DNA from: Muricoccus pecuniae
Lineage (GTDB): Bacteria; Pseudomonadota; Alphaproteobacteria; Acetobacterales; Acetobacteraceae
DNA length: 64,000 nucleotides
Reading direction: 5' to 3'
Assembly (NCBI RefSeq): GCF_014199205.1
Contig: NZ_JACIJD010000004.1
Coordinates: 1-64,000 of the forward strand
The translations under genes and the position numbers were made by a program. The stretch's first letter is position 1. Each line of letters starts with the position of its first letter. Shown here piece after piece: positions 24,374-31,673 of this stretch. The notes below the pieces were generated by a model that worked only from the letters and a program-made list of their open reading frames with translations, searched no databases and had not been told where the DNA came from.

Positions 24374-25644
24374 CCGTGGCGCCCCGCCCGCCAGCCCAGG
24401 GCCACGGGCACGGCCAGGGCGCAGAGCGCCGCCATGGCCATGAAGGCGCCGCCGCCGAAGCGGGCGTAGAGCCAGCCCGCCACCAGCATGGAGACGGCCT
24501 GCGCCCCCGTGTTGCCGAGGGCCGCGTGCAGGCTCTGCGCCGCCAGCGCCTCCCCGGGGGGCGGGTTGGCCGAGAGCCAGCGCATGGCCCCCATGTACTG
24601 CGCCCCGAAGGTCAGCGCGTGCATGACCTGGAGCGGCAGGAGCAGGAGGGCGTCGGTCGTCAGCCCCAGCGCCCCCCAGCGCAGCACCCCCGCCCCCGCC
24701 GCCAGGAGCATCAGCCCCCTCGGCGAGAGCCGCCCGAGCAGGGGCCGGGCCCAGAAGAAGAGCGCCACTTCCGAGAGCACGCCGAGGGACCAGAGCAGCC
24801 CGATCGTCTCTGCCGAATGCCCCGCCTGCGCCCAGTGGATGGAGGAGAAGCCGTAATAGGCCGCGTGCGAGCCCTGGGTCAGCGCGGTGATCGCCACCAG
24901 CCGCCCGAAGCCCGGCCGCCGCAGGAGGTGCAGGGCGAAGATCCCGCGCGGCCCGCCCCGCCCCGCCGCGGCCCCGCCCTCCCCCGCCCCCCGCCGGGGC
25001 AGGGACCAGGCGGCCGCCACCGCCGCGAGATAGGAGAGGGCGAGCAGCCAGGGCACCGCCGCGTATCCCGCCCAGGCCGCCATCCCGCCCGCCCCGACCG
25101 CACCGAGGATGAAGGCAACCGATCCCGCCGACCGGACCCGCCCGTAATCCGCCCCCGCCCGGCGCGTGGCCGCCAGCGTCATCGCCTCCCCTAGCGGGCC
25201 GAGGGGCGCCATGGCGGCGGCGAAGAGGAGCTGCACCGCGAGGATGGCGAGGAAGCCTTCCGCCGGCAGGAAGAGCGGCGCGGCGAGGGCGGCCAGCGCC
25301 GCGCAGGGGATCAGCACCCGCCGCCCGTCCCCCAGCCGGTCCGCCAGCCTGCCCAGGGCCGGGCTGACGATGAAGCGGATGAGCGAGCCGGCGAAGAGGA
25401 TCTGCGCCACCCCCTCCGGCCCCAGCCCCTTCCCTGCCAGGAAGGGCGGCAGGAAGGGCATGGTCACGCCGACGCCGAGGAAGCTCGCGGCCAGGAGAGA
25501 GGCGAAGGGGCCCATGGAGATGGGCGCGGGGGATGCGGAGGCGGCGGGATCAGGGGCCGGCGCGGCGGGGATGGGGCCCGCCCCCGGAGCCGCCGCGAGG
25601 GCTTCCGGCGGGGCGAGGGAAGGGTCGTTCGGCGGGACGGTCAT
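24367..25644 (-). CDS. MFS transporter, phenylpropionate-permease-like (MFS_1-like)
   Basis: 425 residues with about 12 membrane helices. The opening GVGVTMPFLPPFLAGKGLGP and SLIRFIVSPALGRLADRLGD, with GLLWSLGVLSEVALFFWARP in the second half, match the HcaT/MFS_1-like branch. Members are annotated as 3-phenylpropionate or nucleoside-type permeases; the substrate cannot be told here. The ATG at 25644 leaves a Pro/Ala-rich N-terminus of about 50 residues before the first helix; a start at 25515 is possible, and neither has a strong ribosome site. No catabolic genes are adjacent. Confidence 0.8.
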   Translation of the reverse strand: MTVPPNDPSLAPPEALAAAPGAGPIPAAPAPDPAASASPAPISMGPFASLLAASFLGVGVTMPFLPPFLAGKGLGPEGVAQILFAGSLIRFIVSPALGRLADRLGDGRRVLIPCAALAALAAPLFLPAEGFLAILAVQLLFAAAMAPLGPLGEAMTLAATRRAGADYGRVRSAGSVAFILGAVGAGGMAAWAGYAAVPWLLALSYLAAVAAAWSLPRRGAGEGGAAAGRGGPRGIFALHLLRRPGFGRLVAITALTQGSHAAYYGFSSIHWAQAGHSAETIGLLWSLGVLSEVALFFWARPLLGRLSPRGLMLLAAGAGVLRWGALGLTTDALLLLPLQVMHALTFGAQYMGAMRWLSANPPPGEALAAQSLHAALGNTGAQAVSMLVAGWLYARFGGGAFMAMAALCALAVPVALGWRAGRHGG

Positions 25645-25714
25645 GGGCGGCCCCAAACTCCGCTCCGCCTCCGCGCTTGCCAAGCCCGGCCGGGGGCGCC
25701 ACACGTTCCACCAG

Positions 25715-28700
25715 ATGAGCCCCATCTCTGACCGCCAGATGTTCGCCTCCCGCGTGAAGGCCGTTCTCGGCCCCACCAACACCGGCAAGACCCATCTGGC
25801 CATCACCCGCCTGCTGGCCCATTCCAGTGGCATCATCGGCTTCCCGCTGCGCCTCCTGGCCCGCGAGAACTACGACCGCATGGTGGCCGTGAAGGGCGAG
25901 CGCAACGTCGCCCTCATCACGGGGGAGGAGAAGATCCTCCCGCCCGGGGCCAAGTGGTTCGCCTGCACGGTGGAGGCCATGCCGCTCGACCGGCGGGTCG
26001 AGTTCGTGGCGGTGGACGAGATCCAGCTCTGCGCCGACGCCGATCGCGGCCACGTCTTCACCGACCGGCTGCTGAACGCCCGCGGCATGGTGGAGACCAT
26101 GTTCCTCGGCGCCGAGACGATCCGGCCCCTGCTCCAGCGCCTGGTCCCCCAGGCCGAGGTCGAGAGCCGCCCGCGCCTCTCCCAGCTCACCTATGCCGGC
26201 CCCGCGCGCCTGACGCGCCTGCCCCCGCGCAGCGCCGTCGTCGCCTTCTCCGCCGGCGAGGTCTATGCCATCGCCGAGGCCATCCGCCGCCGGCGGGGCG
26301 GCTGCGCCGTGGTGATGGGCCGCCTCTCGCCCCGCACCCGCAACGCCCAGGTGGAGATGTACCAGAACCGCGAGGTGGATTTCCTCGTGGCGACGGACGC
26401 CATCGGCATGGGGCTGAACATGGACGTGGACCATGTCGCCTTCGCCGGGCTGCAGAAGTTCGACGGCCACCGCCCGCGCCTCCTCACCCCCCAGGAGGCC
26501 GCCCAGATCGCCGGTCGCGCCGGGCGCGGCATGCGGGACGGCACCTTCGGCGTGACCGCCGAGTGCCCGCCGCTCGCCGACGACTTCGTGCAGAAGATCG
26601 AGGGCCACCACTTCGAGCCGCTGACGACGCTGGCCTGGCGCAACAGCGACCTCGACCTCTCGAGCCTGGACGGGCTGCTCGACAGCCTCTCCCGCCCCCC
26701 GCCCTTCCAGGGGCTGGCCCGCGGCAACGACGCGACCGACCACATCACCCTCGAGCACCTCTCGCGCGATCAGGAGATCCGGAAGTTCGCCCAGGGCCGC
26801 GCCCGGGTGCGCCTGCTCTGGGAAGCCTGCCAGATCCCCGATTTCCGCAAGCTGGCCGATGAGAGCCACACCCGTTTCTGCGCGCGCGTCTTCCGGCATC
26901 TCGTGGAAGATGGCACCCTGCCGACGGACTGGGTCGCCTCCCAGATCCGCTACCTCGACAACACCGAAGGCGATCTCGACACGCTGATGGCCCGGCTTGC
27001 CGGCATCCGCACCTGGACCTATGTCGCCGCCCGCTCCGACTGGCTGAAGGACGCAACCGCCATGCAGGAGGCCGCCCGCGCCGCCGAAGACCACGTCTCC
27101 GACGCGCTGCACGAACGCCTGACCGCCCGCTTCGTGGACCGCCGCGCGGCCCACCTCATCCGCAAGCTCGACGAGGGGGAGGAGAACCTCCTCTCGGCCG
27201 TGGCGCGGAACGGGGAGGTCGTGGTGGAGGGACACCCCGTCGGCCATGTGAAGGGCTTCGTCTTCGAGACGGCCGCCGATGCCGAGGACGAGGAGGAGCG
27301 CCGCGTGATGCTGCGCGCCGCCCGCCGCGCGCTTCGCGAGGAGATGCCCCGCCGCGTCGCCGCCCTGGAGGCCGCGCCCGACGACGCCTTCGCCCTCACC
27401 AAGTTCCAGCGCATCACCTGGAAGGCGGATGGCGAGGCCGAGCCCGCCGAGGTCGCCAAGCTCAAGCCCGGCAACACGCCGGAGAAGCCGGTGATCGAGC
27501 CCATCGATTCCGAGTTCATCGACGGCGCCGACCGCGAGCGCATCCGGGCCAAGCTCGCCACCTGGTTCGACGCCCTCGTCGCCCGCGACTTCGCGCCCCT
27601 GATCGAGGCGGAGGCGAAGGCCGCCGAGGATGCGGAGCTGCGCGGCCACCTCTTCCGCCTCCGCGAGTTCCTCGGCCTCCTGCCCGGCGGCACGGAGCGG
27701 GAGGTGACGCCGGAGCTGCGTGCGAAGCTGAAGGCCATCGGCGTCCGCGCCGGCCGCTTCGCCCTCTACATCCCGGAGATGCTCAAGCCCCGCCCGATGG
27801 CGCTGCGCGCCCAGCTCTGGGCGCTGAAGGCGAATTCGGCGGTGCCGGACCTCCCCGGCGGCGGGCTCGTCTCCATCACCCCCCCGCGGGACTGGCCGCG
27901 CGGCTTCGGCGCCACCATGGGATGGGTCCAGGCAGGCCCGGCCCTGGTGCGGCTCGACGTCGCCGAGCGAATCGCGGGCGAGCTGGGCCACCTCACCCGC
28001 CGGGCGCCGGCCGCCCTGCCGGTGGACGTGGCCAGCCGGCTCGGCGCCAAGGCCGACACGCTGCCCTCCGTGCTGAACGCCCTCGGCTTCCGCCTCGTCT
28101 CGCCCGAGCCGCTGGCGGAGGAGATGTTCGGCCCGCCCGCGCCCCAGCTCGTCGCCGCCCGGCGCGAGGACCATCACCGCGCCCGCGGCGGCGACCGCCG
28201 CGAAGCGAACCAGGGGGAGCGTCGCGAGGGGCGCGGCGAGCGCCGCGAGGGCGGCCGGGGCGACCGCCGCCCCCGCCGCGACGGCGCGCCGGGAGCGCAG
28301 CCCGCCCCGGGAGCGCAGCCCGCTGAGGGGGCTCCCGCCGAGGCCGCGCCAGCGCCGGAGGGCGCCGAGGCCGCGCCCGCCGAGGGTGCCGCCATCCCGG
28401 CAGAGGCGGCGCCGGAGACGCAGCGCGAGGCCCGCGGCCCACGCGGCCCCCGCCGCGACGAGCGGCAGAACCGCGGCGGCGGTGATCGGGGCGGCGAGCG
28501 CCAGGGCAATCGCCAGGGCGGCGGAGGCGAGCGCCAGGGCAACCGGGACGATCGCGGTCCCCGCAACGGCCAGCGCGCCGATGGACCACGGGGCGGCTAC
28601 GGCAACGGCCCCCGCCGCGACCGGCGGGACGAGGGCCCTGCCCAGCCCCGCCCGGTCTTCGAGCCCTCCCGCGGCAAGGGGCCGGACCCCGACAGCCCCT

Positions 28701-28738
28701 TCGCCGTGCTGGCGAAGCTGAAGCTCGGGAAGTCCTGA
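25715..28738 (+). CDS. SUV3-like RNA helicase with RGG-like C-terminal tail
   Basis: 1007 residues from ATG 25715; an in-frame ATG at 25643 would add 24 residues, but the conserved part starts at ASRVKAVLGPTNTGKTH. Walker A is GPTNTGKT (19-26) and motif II is DEIQ. GRLSPRTRNAQVEMYQ, ATDAIGMGLNMDVDHVAF and QIAGRAGRG form the second helicase lobe. SUV3-like C-terminal regions follow. Residues about 810-985 are low-complexity Arg/Gly/Asp/Gln/Asn with GERREGRGERREG and GERQGNRQGGGGERQGNR, then the protein ends in DPDSPFAVLAKLKLGKS, a tail shared by alphaproteobacterial homologues. Mitochondrial SUV3 unwinds RNA in the degradosome; a similar RNA-processing role is inferred. hslR follows after nine bases. 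Confidence 0.88.
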   Translation: MSPISDRQMFASRVKAVLGPTNTGKTHLAITRLLAHSSGIIGFPLRLLARENYDRMVAVKGERNVALITGEEKILPPGAKWFACTVEAMPLDRRVEFVAVDEIQLCADADRGHVFTDRLLNARGMVETMFLGAETIRPLLQRLVPQAEVESRPRLSQLTYAGPARLTRLPPRSAVVAFSAGEVYAIAEAIRRRRGGCAVVMGRLSPRTRNAQVEMYQNREVDFLVATDAIGMGLNMDVDHVAFAGLQKFDGHRPRLLTPQEAAQIAGRAGRGMRDGTFGVTAECPPLADDFVQKIEGHHFEPLTTLAWRNSDLDLSSLDGLLDSLSRPPPFQGLARGNDATDHITLEHLSRDQEIRKFAQGRARVRLLWEACQIPDFRKLADESHTRFCARVFRHLVEDGTLPTDWVASQIRYLDNTEGDLDTLMARLAGIRTWTYVAARSDWLKDATAMQEAARAAEDHVSDALHERLTARFVDRRAAHLIRKLDEGEENLLSAVARNGEVVVEGHPVGHVKGFVFETAADAEDEEERRVMLRAARRALREEMPRRVAALEAAPDDAFALTKFQRITWKADGEAEPAEVAKLKPGNTPEKPVIEPIDSEFIDGADRERIRAKLATWFDALVARDFAPLIEAEAKAAEDAELRGHLFRLREFLGLLPGGTEREVTPELRAKLKAIGVRAGRFALYIPEMLKPRPMALRAQLWALKANSAVPDLPGGGLVSITPPRDWPRGFGATMGWVQAGPALVRLDVAERIAGELGHLTRRAPAALPVDVASRLGAKADTLPSVLNALGFRLVSPEPLAEEMFGPPAPQLVAARREDHHRARGGDRREANQGERREGRGERREGGRGDRRPRRDGAPGAQPAPGAQPAEGAPAEAAPAPEGAEAAPAEGAAIPAEAAPETQREARGPRGPRRDERQNRGGGDRGGERQGNRQGGGGERQGNRDDRGPRNGQRADGPRGGYGNGPRRDRRDEGPAQPRPVFEPSRGKGPDPDSPFAVLAKLKLGKS

Positions 28739-28747
28739 CAGCTCGCG

Positions 28748-29041
28748 ATGGCGGAAGCCGAGGATCGCGACTGGCAGCGGCTGGACAAGTGGCTCTGGTG
28801 CGCGCGGCTGTCCAAGACCCGCTCGGCCTGCGCGGCGCTGGTGGAGAGCGGCGCCGTGCGGCTGAACCGGCAGCCCGTGGACAAGCCCCATGCCCGGCTG
28901 CGCCCGGGGGACGTGCTCACCCTCGCCCTCGGCGGGCCGGAGCGGGGCGTGGTGAAGGTCTGGCGCGTCCAGTCCCTCGCCGCCCGGCGCGGCCCGCCGG
29001 CCGAGGCGCGCGGCCTCTACGAGGATCTCGGCGCGGGTTGA
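28748..29041 (+). CDS. hslR: S4-domain RNA-binding protein, Hsp15-like
   Basis: 97 residues, essentially one S4 domain: QRLDKWLWCARLSKTRSACA, then LVESGAVRLNRQPVDKPHAR and LRPGDVLTL. The pattern matches Hsp15 (HslR), which binds stalled large ribosomal subunits that carry peptidyl-tRNA. It is shorter than E. coli Hsp15 because the basic C-terminal extension is missing. It lies nine bases after the helicase stop, so the two are probably cotranscribed; the pairing is common in alphaproteobacteria. Confidence 0.88.
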   Translation: MAEAEDRDWQRLDKWLWCARLSKTRSACAALVESGAVRLNRQPVDKPHARLRPGDVLTLALGGPERGVVKVWRVQSLAARRGPPAEARGLYEDLGAG

Positions 29042-29170
29042 GCCGGCACCGGGCGCCAGCCATCCCGCTGGCGCGGCCCAGCTTGCAGAAAGCCCGGCTT
29101 GCATGCCGGGCCGCATCGGTCCATCTGCCGGGGCTCGGGGCCGCTATCGCCCCGCGGGCCGTAAAGGGGC

Positions 29171-29509
29171 GTGAACGTGACCTACGTCGTCACCGAGAAC
29201 TGCATTCGCTGCAAGTACATGGACTGCGTCGAGGTGTGTCCGGTGGACTGCTTCTACGCCGGGGCCAACATGCTGGTCATCCATCCGGACGAGTGCATCG
29301 ACTGCGGCGTCTGCGAGCCCGAATGCCCGGCCGAGGCTATCCTCCCCGACAGCGACGACCGCGCGACGGAATGGGCCGAGCTGAACCGCACCTACTCCAC
29401 CCAGTGGCCGAACATGTCCCGCAAGGGCGAGCCGCCGGCCGACGCGAAGGACTGGGACGGCAAGCCCGGCAAGAAGGAGCTGTTCGACCCCGCCCCTAAC
29501 GGCGGCTGA
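29171..29509 (+). CDS. fdxA: 7Fe-type ferredoxin FdxA
   Basis: 112 residues starting with GTG at 29171, with AAAGGGGC just upstream as ribosome site. The cluster motifs are [18 protein letters not shown] near the N-terminus and [12 protein letters not shown] in the second half, the arrangement of FdxA ferredoxins with one [3Fe-4S] and one [4Fe-4S] cluster. The C-terminal tail ([20 protein letters not shown]) is characteristic of the alphaproteobacterial family. It acts as a cytoplasmic low-potential electron carrier. The partner is not identifiable here. The gap of 129 bases from hslR leaves room for its own promoter. Confidence 0.95.
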   Translation: MNVTYVVTENCIRCKYMDCVEVCPVDCFYAGANMLVIHPDECIDCGVCEPECPAEAILPDSDDRATEWAELNRTYSTQWPNMSRKGEPPADAKDWDGKPGKKELFDPAPNGG

Positions 29510-29780
29510 TCCTCCCCGTTCCGTCAAACCGGAGGGCGCGCGCCGCGTTGCCCCCGGTGGAAACGCTGCGTGGGATGGCCGCGGGCGGGCCGAGGTGACG
29601 GAGTCGGCCCTTTGTGGTAGGATCGCGCAACGACGGCATCACCCCTCCCGCCGCCCATGAGGGTGCGGGGCAAGGATCGGTGCGCCTGATGGCAGGGACT
29701 CCCGCTCTGGCGGGGTCCGCTGCGCCGAGCCCGTCCGACCCCGGGCCGGCGGTGGCGCCACAAGGATCGCGGAGAGCATG

Positions 29781-30623
29781 ATGAAGGCACCCGCCGAGAG
29801 CAAGGGCAGCAGCAAGACGGACGCGACCGCGAAGGCGGCCGTGGCCAAGCCCATGGCCGCGCCGCGCAAGACCGAGGCCGCCAGGCCGGCCGCCGATGCG
29901 GCGAAGCCCGCGGCGCCGAAGGCCGCCGCCGCCCGCGCCTCCACCCCCGCCAAGTCGGCGCCCGCCGGCCGGCCTGAATCCGAGGAGCCGCGCGCCGCGC
30001 GCCCCGGCGGCATGGCCGAGGAGCAGGCGCCCGCCCCCAGCATGCCCGCAGAAGCCGCACCCGATCCCGTCATCCAGGCCCCGATCCGCCCGGCCCCGCC
30101 GCCCAAGCCCCTCGGCAATGCCGGGAAGGACTTCAGGACAGGGGACTTCGTCGTCTACCCCACCCACGGCGTCGGCCAGGTGCAGGGGATCGAGGAGGTT
30201 CCGGTCGCCGGGCAGAGCCTTAAGGTGATCGTCGTCACCTTCGAGGAGAACCGGATGACGCTGAAGGTCCCGATGGCCAAGGCGGCCTCCTCGGGGCTCC
30301 GCAAGCTCGCCTCCGACAAGGTAATGGGCGAGGCGATGGACACGCTGCGCGGCCGCGCGCGCATCAAGCGCACGATGTGGTCCCGCCGCGCGCAGGAATA
30401 CGAGCAGAAGATCAACTCCGGCGACCCCATCGCCATCGCCGAGGTGGTGCGCGACCTGCACCGCAACGCCGGCCAGCCCGACCAGTCCTTCTCCGAGCGG
30501 CAGATCTACGAGCTGGCGATGGACCGGCTCGCCGCCGAGGTCGCGGCGCTGGACCGCACGGATAAGGCGGCCGCGACGCAGAAGCTGCTCGACACCCTCA
30601 AGACGGTCGAGAAAGAGAAGTAA
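29781..30623 (+). CDS. CarD-family transcriptional regulator with long Ala/Pro/Lys-rich N-terminus
   Basis: 280 residues from the second of two adjacent ATGs (29778, 29781); GGAGAG at 29771-29776 is better spaced for the second. The CarD domain begins near residue 117: DFRTGDFVVYPTHGVGQVQG is the RNA-polymerase-interacting Tudor-like part, and RARIKRTMWSRRAQEYEQKI plus SERQIYELAMDRLAAEVAAL form the helical DNA-contacting part. CarD/CdnL proteins bind the RNA polymerase beta subunit and stabilise open complexes at rRNA and housekeeping promoters. The first 115 residues are an extension rich in Ala, Pro and Lys, resembling histone-H1 tails, absent from minimal CarD proteins (about 160 residues). 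A clear terminator follows at 30645-30677. Confidence 0.93.
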   Translation: MKAPAESKGSSKTDATAKAAVAKPMAAPRKTEAARPAADAAKPAAPKAAAARASTPAKSAPAGRPESEEPRAARPGGMAEEQAPAPSMPAEAAPDPVIQAPIRPAPPPKPLGNAGKDFRTGDFVVYPTHGVGQVQGIEEVPVAGQSLKVIVVTFEENRMTLKVPMAKAASSGLRKLASDKVMGEAMDTLRGRARIKRTMWSRRAQEYEQKINSGDPIAIAEVVRDLHRNAGQPDQSFSERQIYELAMDRLAAEVAALDRTDKAAATQKLLDTLKTVEKEK

Positions 30624-30644
30624 CCCGCGCCCCACCGGCGCCAG

Positions 30645-30677
30645 AGCCCGGCCCCCGCGAGGGGAGCCGGGCTTTTT
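30645..30677 (+). terminator. Rho-independent terminator after the carD-type gene
   Basis: AGCCCGGC-CCCC pairs with GGGG-A-GCCGGGCT around a CGCGA-like loop, followed by TTTTT (30673-30677). It lies 22 bases after the stop codon. Confidence 0.9.
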
Positions 30678-30707
30678 CATGCCGCCCTCCCAGGCGCGGC
30701 ACGGGCA

Positions 30708-30739
30708 CAAAAAAAGACCCCGGGGATCGCTCCCCGGGG
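30708..30739 (-). terminator. Rho-independent terminator after the Bax-inhibitor-1 gene
   Basis: On the minus strand, CCCCGGGGA pairs with TCCCCGGGG around a four-base loop and is followed by a run of seven T (complement of A 30709-30715). With the plus-strand terminator next to it, this separates the two convergent genes. Confidence 0.92.
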
Positions 30740-30765
30740 CCGTCGCTACCGCGTGTCGCCGGTCC

Positions 30766-31563
30766 TTATTCGGACTGCTGACGGACGCCCATGAACTGCA
30801 GCAGCAGCTGGAAGAGGTTCACGAAGTTGAGGTAGAGGCCCAGCGCGTCGAAGACCGAACGCTTGGCCGCCTCGTCGGAACCCTCCGCATAGGCGTACTC
30901 GATGTAGTCGTTCTTGATCCGCTGCGTGTCGAAGGCGGTGAGGCCGGTGAAGACCACAACGCCGATCACGCTGATCGCGAAGTGCAGCGCCGAGCTCTGC
31001 AGGAAGATGTTGACCAGGCCGGCAATCAGGATGCCGAACAGGCCCATCATCAGAAACCCGCCCATCCGAGTCAGGTCGGCATTCGTGGTGTAGCCGTAGA
31101 TGCTGACGGCCGCGAACATGCCGGCGGTGACGAAGAAGGTGCTGGCGATCGAGGTGCCGACATAGACGGCGAAGATGTTCGCCATGCTGGCGCCCATCGC
31201 CACGCAGAAGGCCCAGAACAGCGCCTGGGTCGCGCCCTTGGACAGCTTGTTGATGCCGAAGGACAGCACCATCACGAAGGCCAGCGGGGCGAAGATGGCG
31301 GCGAAGCCGAGAATGGTCGGCTGGGTCGCCAGGCCACGCGGCGTGCGCACCACCTGGAAGAACATCTCGGCCAGGCCGGTGTTCGCGATGACGTAGGCGG
31401 TGATGGCCGTGAGCGCGAGGCCGGAGGCCATCCAGTTGTAAACGCGCAGCATGTAGGCGCGCAGGCCGGCATCGAGCGTCGCGGCATCGGTGGCGGCGCG
31501 GCCCGTCGGCTGCGTCCAGGCGGACGGGCCGCCCTGGAACCGGTTGTCGGGACCGAAGGCCAT
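30766..31563 (-). CDS. Bax inhibitor-1 / YccA-YbhL family membrane protein
   Basis: 265 residues with a polar N-terminus of about 35 residues and seven membrane helices. Family features are YNWMASGLALTAITAYVIAN at the first helix, FTGLTAFDTQRIKNDYIEYA with the conserved Asp near helix six, and ALGLYLNFVNLFQLLLQFMG at the C-terminus. Bacterial BI-1 relatives act as pH-sensitive calcium leak channels or modulate FtsH proteolysis; which applies here is unknown. GAGGAG lies 11 bases before the ATG. A promoter-like pair and a perfect hairpin in the leader are listed separately; a terminator follows the gene. Confidence 0.93.
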   Translation of the reverse strand: MAFGPDNRFQGGPSAWTQPTGRAATDAATLDAGLRAYMLRVYNWMASGLALTAITAYVIANTGLAEMFFQVVRTPRGLATQPTILGFAAIFAPLAFVMVLSFGINKLSKGATQALFWAFCVAMGASMANIFAVYVGTSIASTFFVTAGMFAAVSIYGYTTNADLTRMGGFLMMGLFGILIAGLVNIFLQSSALHFAISVIGVVVFTGLTAFDTQRIKNDYIEYAYAEGSDEAAKRSVFDALGLYLNFVNLFQLLLQFMGVRQQSE

Positions 31564-31582
31564 GGGTTTCAGAACTCCTCCT

Positions 31583-31604
31583 GGAGGCGGCACCCGCCGC
31601 CTCC
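31583..31604 (-). promoter_or_regulatory. Perfect 9-bp hairpin in the leader of the BI-1 gene
   Basis: GGAGGCGGC and GCCGCCTCC enclose a four-base loop. There is no T-run, so it is not a terminator. On the mRNA it ends directly before the AGGAGGAG ribosome site and could influence its access. Confidence 0.5.
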
Positions 31605-31613
31605 TGTCGAGGA

Positions 31614-31643
31614 GATATATGGACTTCCTGTAATCCAAATCAA
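31614..31643 (-). promoter_or_regulatory. Probable sigma-70 promoter of the BI-1 gene
   Basis: On the minus strand TTGATT (-35) and TATATC (-10) are separated by 18 bases, about 50 bases before the start codon, in a locally A/T-rich stretch. Confidence 0.45.
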
Positions 31644-31673
31644 GCGGCAACCTGCCCGGAGGTCTGCCGCGCC

